Source of the DNA: Chitinophagaceae bacterium
Lineage (GTDB): Bacteria > Bacteroidota > Bacteroidia > Chitinophagales > Chitinophagaceae
Direction: 5' to 3'
Length of the DNA stretch: 11,097 bases
NCBI GenBank assembly: GCA_947468255.1
Contig: CANIMM010000075.1
Coordinates: 1-11,097, forward strand
The notes beneath the pieces are model-generated. The model was given only the letters and a program-made list of their open reading frames with translations. It searched no databases and was not told the origin of the DNA. Both the position numbers and the translations under genes were made by a program. This document shows positions 6,266-11,097 of the stretch, in pieces (position 1 is the stretch's first letter; the number at the start of each line of letters is the position of its first letter).

Positions 6266-8428
6266 TTATTTCACCAACTTCAGTTCATTGATGATATTGC
6301 TGGCACCGCCTAATTTATCTATGCACCACAATACATACCGAACATCTACACAGATCGTACGGTTGAGATCTTTATCAAATGCAATTTTATGACTAAGGGC
6401 TTCGTAATTTCCATCAAAAGCAAGCCCAATCAAATTGCCACTACCATCTATTACAGGGCTTCCGCTATTGCCACCGGTAATATCATTGGTGGTAATAAAA
6501 TTGACTACCAAATCATTTTTAGCTTTATCAATATACTGGCCAAAATCTTTTTTCTTCATTAATTCAATTTGCTTGGATGGCAGGTCAAACTCATAATCTC
6601 CTTCTTTGTATTTTTCGAGTATCCCTCTGCCGGTAGTTATATAATCATATTGCACCGCATCTCTTGGACTATAGCTTTTTACATTTCCGTAGCTTACTCG
6701 CATACTGAAATTAGCATCGGGATACATTTTCTTGGCAGCTGTCGGATTCATTTCCATGATTCCTTTTAAATAACTTTTTCCCAATTCTGCATTCTTGTTC
6801 ATAAAGGCGGAGTAAAGAGAAGCGAATTTGGTATTGTAATTTTTCAAAAATTCAGCGCCATAGGCAAAAGCGGGATCAGCCTGTAACACAGTAGCATCTG
6901 GGTGAGCAACGAAATTGGCCCATTTCGATTCATCCAAAATCATAGTTTTTGCAAATACATTGTTGGCCCATTTTGTAAAAGTGGTTGCATCTTTTAAATC
7001 GCCATAAGCCGCTTTCATCCCTTCGTAAAATCCTATAGGATGTTGATTTTTATTGATGTCATTGAAAAACATTTCTGCAGTGGCGGCCATTATCTTTTCA
7101 TCACTTACCAAGTCTTCCCCAGCCAAAAATATTTTTCTGGAAGCTGTTGCGGCATCCACGGCTTTTTTTATTTCTGCAGATGAAACACCCGGCTTCACCA
7201 TACTAGCCTCCAATGCTACCAGCGAAGCGGCGAATGCAGCAAGCGGTGATCCCAAAATGCCTTCAGATAAATAGGTCCGCATTTTACTATAGGGTGTCCA
7301 TGCGATATAACTTTTTGAGTATTCGTCCATTAAATTTTCATACGCAGATTTTCCTTTTGCCCATTTCAAAAAATCAATCTCGTATTGTTGTTTCTGTTCA
7401 TAAGTGCCAAATTTTTTCAATTGTTTTGATTCGCCATCAAAAAATTTCCAATAATTGGCAATGCTCGCATAACTGCTAGCCAGTTTTAATTTTACTGCCG
7501 GATCCTTGATCATTTGCGCATGCATTATTTTTAACCTAACATCCCGCAAACCAACCAGCGAAGGGTTTTCAATATCTACTTTTAGCTTAATTCCGAAACT
7601 CGTCTCGTAGCGGTTGGTCCCACCTGGGTATCCATAAATCATGGCAAAGTCGCCGTTCTTAGGGCCCTTGATGCTAACGGGTAAATAATGTTTTGGCTGT
7701 AATGGTGTATTGTCCTTGCTATAATCTGCCGGTTTGCCATCTTTGGTAGCATACACTCTAAAAATTGAAAAATCGCCTGTATGCCTTGGCCATTCCCAGT
7801 TGTCGGTATCGCCGCCAAATTTTCCAACACTTTCCGGAGGCGCGCCCACTAATCGTATATCCCTATACGTTTTATATACATACATAATAAATTGATTCCC
7901 CTTAAACATTGGGTAAATCCTTGCGGAGAGGCCATTGTCTTTATCCGCCAATTTATCTGTAATTAGTTTATACACTTCAGCTGTTTTATTCATCCTGTCT
8001 GCCCATGATAAACCTTTGAATGCCTCTTCCACTTCCTTTGTTACATCCACAATACGATCTAAAAACTGTACGGTCAATGTGCTCTTGATTTCCTGTTCCT
8101 TGCTATAGGCATAAAAACCATCTTTCAGGTAATTGTGATCAATCGAACTGGCGCCGGCAATAGCAGCATAGCCGCAGTGGTGATTGGTAAATATCAATCC
8201 CTGGTTACTCACGATTTCTCCGGTACATCCGCCGCCAAAAATCAGAATGGCATCTTTCAATGAAGATTTATTGATGGAATACAATTGCTCTTTGGTTAGC
8301 TTCAAGCCCTTCTTCACCATCTCTGCATACACTTGTTCGCCTAGCAACATGGGGAGCCACATCCCTTCATCTGCGCTTGCCTTAAAAAGGGAGCAAATCA
8401 TTACAATTGAAACAATTAACTTCTTCAT
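6266..8428 (-). CDS. Family S46 dipeptidyl-peptidase, DPP7-type
   Basis: This 720-residue exported serine peptidase removes dipeptides from peptide N-termini in the periplasm. It has a signal peptide with probable cleavage after KASA (residue 19), leaving DEGMW as the mature start. The S46 catalytic residues are present: H84 in TNHHCGY, D219 in RHTGDF and S655 in TGGNSGSP. N210, W211 and R215 in the DNWEWPR stretch correspond to residues that hold the substrate N-terminus in characterised S46 enzymes. At S+18, the site that is Gly in DPP7 and Arg in DPP11, this protein has G673 (AFDGNYE). That predicts preference for hydrophobic rather than acidic P1 residues. The length agrees with family members of about 710-720 residues. 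Such enzymes feed amino acids to peptide-fermenting or asaccharolytic Bacteroidota. It starts a leftward run of four genes and has its own promoter candidate, divergent from the GH3 gene. Confidence 0.95.
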   Translation of the reverse strand: MKKLIVSIVMICSLFKASADEGMWLPMLLGEQVYAEMVKKGLKLTKEQLYSINKSSLKDAILIFGGGCTGEIVSNQGLIFTNHHCGYAAIAGASSIDHNYLKDGFYAYSKEQEIKSTLTVQFLDRIVDVTKEVEEAFKGLSWADRMNKTAEVYKLITDKLADKDNGLSARIYPMFKGNQFIMYVYKTYRDIRLVGAPPESVGKFGGDTDNWEWPRHTGDFSIFRVYATKDGKPADYSKDNTPLQPKHYLPVSIKGPKNGDFAMIYGYPGGTNRYETSFGIKLKVDIENPSLVGLRDVRLKIMHAQMIKDPAVKLKLASSYASIANYWKFFDGESKQLKKFGTYEQKQQYEIDFLKWAKGKSAYENLMDEYSKSYIAWTPYSKMRTYLSEGILGSPLAAFAASLVALEASMVKPGVSSAEIKKAVDAATASRKIFLAGEDLVSDEKIMAATAEMFFNDINKNQHPIGFYEGMKAAYGDLKDATTFTKWANNVFAKTMILDESKWANFVAHPDATVLQADPAFAYGAEFLKNYNTKFASLYSAFMNKNAELGKSYLKGIMEMNPTAAKKMYPDANFSMRVSYGNVKSYSPRDAVQYDYITTGRGILEKYKEGDYEFDLPSKQIELMKKKDFGQYIDKAKNDLVVNFITTNDITGGNSGSPVIDGSGNLIGLAFDGNYEALSHKIAFDKDLNRTICVDVRYVLWCIDKLGGASNIINELKLVK

Positions 8429-8458
8429 AATTTAATTTTTTAGACAGTGAAATTACAG

Positions 8459-8486
8459 CAAATAGACGAGACCTATTATGATGCAA
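8459..8486 (-). promoter_or_regulatory. Probable promoter for the S46 peptidase gene
   Basis: On the minus strand, TTG (complement of 8484-8486) is followed after 17 bp by TCTATTTG (complement of 8459-8466), one mismatch from TAnnTTTG. The predicted start near 8452 gives a leader of about 24 bases to the ATG at 8428. It lies in a divergent region that also holds the opposite promoter at 8574-8606. Confidence 0.42.
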
Positions 8487-8573
8487 ATACTAATTTTACA
8501 ATAGCCTGCAAATAAACTACTGAAAACATTGACTATACTGAAAAATAGAGATATCCAAGGCTTTCAGAAATTA

Positions 8574-8606
8574 TTGGCCGTAAACGCGTTGTAAAGAGTA
8601 AATTTG
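8574..8606 (+). promoter_or_regulatory. Probable Bacteroidota sigma-A-type promoter for the GH3 gene
   Basis: TTG at 8574-8576, a 22-bp spacer, then TAAATTTG at 8599-8606, an exact match to TAnnTTTG. The spacing is within the 17-23 bp reported for Bacteroidota. Transcription would start near 8613, only about 16 bases before the ATG at 8629, so the leader is very short. This is the best promoter match in the window. Confidence 0.55.
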
Positions 8607-8628
8607 CTGCACAACTTCAAACCACTGC

Positions 8629-10164
8629 ATGCCAATTTTTGAATTGAAACTTCCCAAAAGTATCGCAAGGGCATTAAATCTGCCTGTGAGTGATCCTAGG
8701 CGGCAGCAAATAAAAGTGCTCAAAAAATTATTGCGCAAAGCAAGGTTTACTCAGTTTGGACAACTCTATAAATTTGATGAGATATTAATGAGCCGGCATC
8801 CCGGCAAAAAGTTTCAGCAACTGGTACCCACCTACGATTATAGTAAAATATATTCTCAATGGTGGCATAAGGCCAAGGAGGGTATTCCAGATGTATGCTG
8901 GCCGGGCGTAATTCAGTACTTTGCCCTTAGCAGTGGCACTAGTGAAGCATCCAGCAAATTTATTCCCATCACTAAAGACCTTATCCGCAGTAATACGATT
9001 ACCAGTATTAAACAGATGATCAGTCTGGCCAAATATGAAGATGTGCCTCGGAGTGCGATGGGCAAGGGTTGGTTATTATTGGGCGGAAGTACCCAGTTGC
9101 AAAAAGGGCCTACCTATTTTGCAGGTGACCTGAGCGGTATCCAACAAAAAAATATCCCCTTCTGGTTTCAGGGATTAGGATTATATAAACCAGGAAAAAA
9201 GATAGCTAAACAAAAAGACTGGGCAAAAAAACTGGAAGAGATTGTTGACAATGCTCCCAATTGGGATATCGGTTTCATTTTAGGTGTGCCTGCTTGGTTG
9301 CAGCTGTGCATGGAAAAAATCATTGATCGATACAAACTAAATACGATTCACGACATCTGGCCAAACCTTGCCTTTTATGTGCATGGTGGTGTAGCAATGG
9401 AACCTTATAAAAAAGGATTTGAAAAATTGATGGGCAAGCCAATCACCTATATTGAAACCTACTTGGCGAGTGAAGGTTTTCTTGCGTATCAAAATAGACA
9501 AGGGGCAGTAGGGATGCACCTTGCATTGAACAATAATATTTTCTTCGAATTTGTTCCCTTTGACGAAATCAATTTTGATCTGGAAGGAAATATGGTGGAC
9601 AATCCCGAATCATTGATGCTACATGAGATTGAGGAAAATAAGGATTATTCCATTTTAATCAGTACCAATGCAGGAGCCTGGCGCTATGCCATCGGCGATA
9701 CCGTTCGACTGATAAATAAAGAAGAAAATGAAATTATTATTACCGGTCGTACCAAACATTTTTTGAGTCTGGTAGGTGAGCATTTGAGTGTAGACAATAT
9801 GAATAAGGCGATTGAAATGGTAAGTGAAGAACTCAATATTTCCATTCCTGAATTTACCGTAGCCGGCGTACCACATGGGCAATTTTTTGCTCACCACTGG
9901 TATGTGGCTACCAATGATGCGGTGAACAATGAAACCTTACGGCTTCGAATAGACGAAAAACTAAAAGAACTCAATGATGATTATGAGGTGGAAAGAAAGC
10001 ATGCGCTAAAGGATGTAATCGTGACGGTTTTATCGGAAGAAATTTTCATGAACTTTATGCAATCGAAGGGCAAGATTGGCGGCCAGCACAAATTTCCAAG
10101 GGTGTTAAAAGGCAAGATGCTGGCGGACTGGAATGCATTTTTATCTACTGCTTCAAAAGGATAA
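8629..10164 (+). CDS. GH3-family acyl-adenylate-forming enzyme
   Basis: A 511-residue protein of the GH3 auxin-responsive family, which adenylates a carboxylic acid with ATP; plant members then join it to an amino acid. Visible motifs are SSGTS at 101-105 (ATP phosphate-binding loop), YLASEG at 278-283 (second ATP motif), YAIGD at 353-357 (nucleotide-binding Asp D357), GRTKHF at 373-378 and a late lysine in QHKFPR (K488). All three adenylation motifs are intact and the length is usual for bacterial members. No signal peptide or membrane segment is seen, so it is cytoplasmic. Bacterial GH3 proteins are common in Bacteroidota, but their acid and amine partners are mostly unknown, and no neighbour here names them. 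It is divergent from the S46 peptidase gene. The family call is secure; the reaction partners are not shown. Confidence 0.92.
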   Translation: MPIFELKLPKSIARALNLPVSDPRRQQIKVLKKLLRKARFTQFGQLYKFDEILMSRHPGKKFQQLVPTYDYSKIYSQWWHKAKEGIPDVCWPGVIQYFALSSGTSEASSKFIPITKDLIRSNTITSIKQMISLAKYEDVPRSAMGKGWLLLGGSTQLQKGPTYFAGDLSGIQQKNIPFWFQGLGLYKPGKKIAKQKDWAKKLEEIVDNAPNWDIGFILGVPAWLQLCMEKIIDRYKLNTIHDIWPNLAFYVHGGVAMEPYKKGFEKLMGKPITYIETYLASEGFLAYQNRQGAVGMHLALNNNIFFEFVPFDEINFDLEGNMVDNPESLMLHEIEENKDYSILISTNAGAWRYAIGDTVRLINKEENEIIITGRTKHFLSLVGEHLSVDNMNKAIEMVSEELNISIPEFTVAGVPHGQFFAHHWYVATNDAVNNETLRLRIDEKLKELNDDYEVERKHALKDVIVTVLSEEIFMNFMQSKGKIGGQHKFPRVLKGKMLADWNAFLSTASKG

Positions 10165-10243
10165 TTTCCTCGATATATTTTAGTGTGCGAACATTGTACT
10201 ATATCCTAGTTCAAATTAATGAGGGGGTATGATAGGCGATATG

Positions 10244-10274
10244 TTGAAAAATAAGGAGCTGATTCGTATCTTTT
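10244..10274 (+). promoter_or_regulatory. Possible promoter for the DUF4160-DUF2442 pair
   Basis: TTG at 10244-10246, a 20-bp spacer, then TATCTTTT at 10267-10274, one mismatch from TAnnTTTG. The predicted start near 10281 gives a leader of about 20 bases to the ATG at 10300. The rest of the gap after the GH3 gene (10165-10243) shows nothing recognisable. Confidence 0.35.
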
Positions 10275-10299
10275 AATTAAACAATCGAAAGAATAGTCA

Positions 10300-10561
10300 A
10301 TGCCTGAAATATGTAGATTTTTTTGGAATTATTATTAGAATATATTTTGGAGATCATAACCCACCCCATTTTCATGCAATTTATCAAGAAGATTCTGCTA
10401 AAAATGATATAAATGCTTTAATAATTATTCGAGGAAGTTTGCCTTCTCGAGCTCATGCAATGGTATTAGAATGGGCTTCCTTACACAGGGAGGAATTACT
10501 AGAGGATTGGAAACTTGCAATTGAGAAAAAAGAGATTAAGAAGATTGAACCCTTAAAATAA
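10300..10561 (+). pseudogene. DUF4160 family gene with a +1 frameshift in a T7 run
   Basis: From the ATG at 10300 the frame reads MPEICRFF and then stops after WNYY, because seven T occur at 10318-10324. With six T the frame would continue as MPEICRFFGIIIRIYF, then GDHNPPHFHAIYQ, to a TAA at 10559-10561, giving 86 residues. That restored protein has the features of DUF4160: a short hydrophobic N-terminus, a PPHFHA motif at about residues 19-24, and a tail rich in Trp, Glu and Lys ending in KKIEPLK. No start codon exists in the downstream frame before the shift, since it is closed by a TAA at 10274-10276 with no ATG, GTG or TTG in between. The rest is intact and well conserved, so the shift is recent, a sequencing or assembly error, or resolved by slippage. 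Seven bases separate it from the DUF2442 gene. DUF4160 has no known biochemical role; the pair is sometimes suspected to be toxin-antitoxin-like. Confidence 0.8.
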
Positions 10562-10568
10562 AGTAATC

Positions 10569-10832
10569 ATGAACAAAATAATTGAAATAAAATTGCTCGG
10601 TGATTATTTGTTATTCCTAAAATTTAATGATGGGGAGTCCAAAATAATTGACTTTAAACCCCTAATTGGTGAAGGGATTAGCTCCCAACTATTGGATAAA
10701 GAGTACTTCAAACAAGTTGCCCTTGACAATGGTGGTGGAATTGAATGGCCCAATGGTATGGATTTTTGTCCAAATTTTCTGAAAGAATATGTTTCTGCTA
10801 ATGGAATTATAAATGAATCTCACATCGCCTAA
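10569..10832 (+). CDS. DUF2442 domain protein
   Basis: An 87-residue protein consisting of one DUF2442 domain. It starts with beta-strand-like segments (KIIEIKLLGDYLLFLKF), then has FNDGESKIIDFKPL at 20-33, a short helix with LLDKEYFKQVALD at 41-53, and the family signature GGGIEWPNGMDFCPNFL at 55-71. No membrane segment or signal peptide is present. It lies 7 bases after the DUF4160 frame, an arrangement seen for these two families in many bacteria, so the two are almost certainly co-transcribed. The function is unknown; DUF2442 proteins are often discussed as partners of small DUF4160 or other toxin-like proteins, which is inference only. The stop codon overlaps an attC-like word and a small hairpin. 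The minus-strand frame at 10689-10892 is a shadow. Confidence 0.85.
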   Translation: MNKIIEIKLLGDYLLFLKFNDGESKIIDFKPLIGEGISSQLLDKEYFKQVALDNGGGIEWPNGMDFCPNFLKEYVSANGIINESHIA

Positions 10833-10855
10833 CATTCGGTTTAAGTTATAAGGCG
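10826..10855 (+). other. Small bulged hairpin over the DUF2442 stop codon
   Basis: CGCCT (10826-10830) pairs with AGGCG (10851-10855), and AAC (10831-10833) pairs with GTT (10845-10847). There is a 3-base bulge and an 11-base loop. The TAA stop lies in the left arm. There is no T-run after it, so it is not a classic terminator. The left arm GCCTAAC also matches the RYYYAAC word found at the start of integron attC sites, but no matching GTTRRRY was found downstream. Confidence 0.35.
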
Positions 10856-10892
10856 CTAACCCAAATCCAATCATCAGCAAATCGCTACTCAA

Positions 10893-10933
10893 CTTCCGTT
10901 GTAGTCGGAAGAAATTCTAAACATCTTTTTTTT
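10893..10933 (+). terminator. Weak terminator candidate downstream of DUF2442
   Basis: CTTCCG (10893-10898) and CGGAAG (10906-10911) form a 6-bp stem with a 7-base loop. A run of eight T (10926-10933) follows 14 bases later. The gap between stem and T-run is larger than in a typical intrinsic terminator. The word TTGTRGTCGGA occurs in the loop and right arm (10899-10909) and again at 10955-10965. The rest of 10833-11018 shows no gene. Confidence 0.3.
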
Positions 10934-11018
10934 AACTTCAACTTTTTCTAGCGGTTGTGGTCGGACCATCCTTGAATTCCCCTACAACTTACATCGGCGA
11001 AAGGAAGGTTTTTAAGAT

Positions 11019-11097
11019 CCCGGTGACTCACCGGGGGGAGTGACTCACCGGGGGGAGTGACTCACCGGGGGGAGTGACTCACCGGGGGGAGTGACTC
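11019..11097. repeat. 17-bp tandem repeat, 4.4 copies, running off the right edge
   Basis: The unit GTGACTCACCGGGGGGA repeats exactly at 11023-11039, 11040-11056, 11057-11073 and 11074-11090, and the first 7 bases of a fifth copy end the window. The first unit sits in a perfect palindrome with 8-bp arms CCCGGTGA/TCACCGGG (11019-11035) around one C. Each later unit keeps GTGA-C-TCAC. The array is non-coding, since every frame on both strands meets stops. The copies are identical, which suggests recent expansion. The true length is unknown, because a short-read assembly could collapse or end in such an array. Confidence 0.9.

Noticed and set aside
9655..9897. Minus-strand frame inside the GH3 gene
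   Set aside because: It is antisense to the conserved YAIGD and GRTKHF motifs and has no family features.
10689..10892. Minus-strand frame of 67 residues over the DUF2442 gene
   Set aside because: It is a shadow of the conserved DUF2442 signature, with no recognisable content.
11019..11097. CRISPR array
   Set aside because: The 17-bp units are directly adjacent without unique spacers, and no cas gene is present.

Overview
The window looks like chromosomal DNA from a member of the Bacteroidota, most likely near the Chitinophagaceae (the phylum is well supported, the family is a guess). The evidence is AT-rich sequence, gene starts without convincing Shine-Dalgarno sites, promoter-like words close to the Bacteroidota TTG-N17-23-TAnnTTTG pattern, a family S46 dipeptidyl-peptidase, a YtxH-type small protein and short tandem heptamers between genes. 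No phage, plasmid, transposase, CRISPR array, rRNA or tRNA was seen. The left edge cuts a gene. The right edge lies inside a 17-bp tandem repeat, which may be where an assembly stopped.

Layout. Positions 1-674 (minus) hold the start and most of a calcineurin-type metallophosphoesterase. A divergent intergenic region leads to two small plus-strand membrane-protein genes, YtxH-like (934-1161) and a 55-residue protein (1191-1358). They meet the next minus-strand gene at a perfect 25-bp-stem hairpin (1367-1428). Four minus-strand genes follow, listed in transcription order from the right: an exported S46 dipeptidyl-peptidase with DPP7-type specificity residue (8428-6266), an exported dienelactone-hydrolase-family enzyme (6127-5324), a free methionine-(R)-sulfoxide reductase (5092-4619) and a 1025-residue lipoprotein fusing a beta-propeller dehydrogenase-like domain, HEAT-like repeats and a c-type heme domain (4508-1431). 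The gap between the hydrolase and the reductase holds heptamer repeats in inverted orientation.

The region 8429-8628 is a divergent promoter region. To its right on the plus strand are a GH3-family acyl-adenylate-forming enzyme (8629-10164) and a small two-gene unit: a DUF4160 gene that is out of frame by one T in a run of seven (10300-10561), and a DUF2442 gene (10569-10832). The last 265 bases are non-coding, with small hairpins and the 17-bp tandem repeat.

How the genes work together. The S46 peptidase, the exported hydrolase and the heme lipoprotein all act in the cell envelope and suit an organism that degrades peptides and other organic matter outside the cytoplasm. The sulfoxide reductase is a cytoplasmic repair enzyme. 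The gaps between these genes (110 to 231 bp) do not suggest a tight operon. The most tightly linked pairs are YtxH-like plus the 55-residue protein, and DUF4160 plus DUF2442. The items most worth a second look are the frameshifted DUF4160/DUF2442 module, the three repeat or palindrome structures, and the heme lipoprotein, whose architecture is best known from Planctomycetes and Verrucomicrobia.
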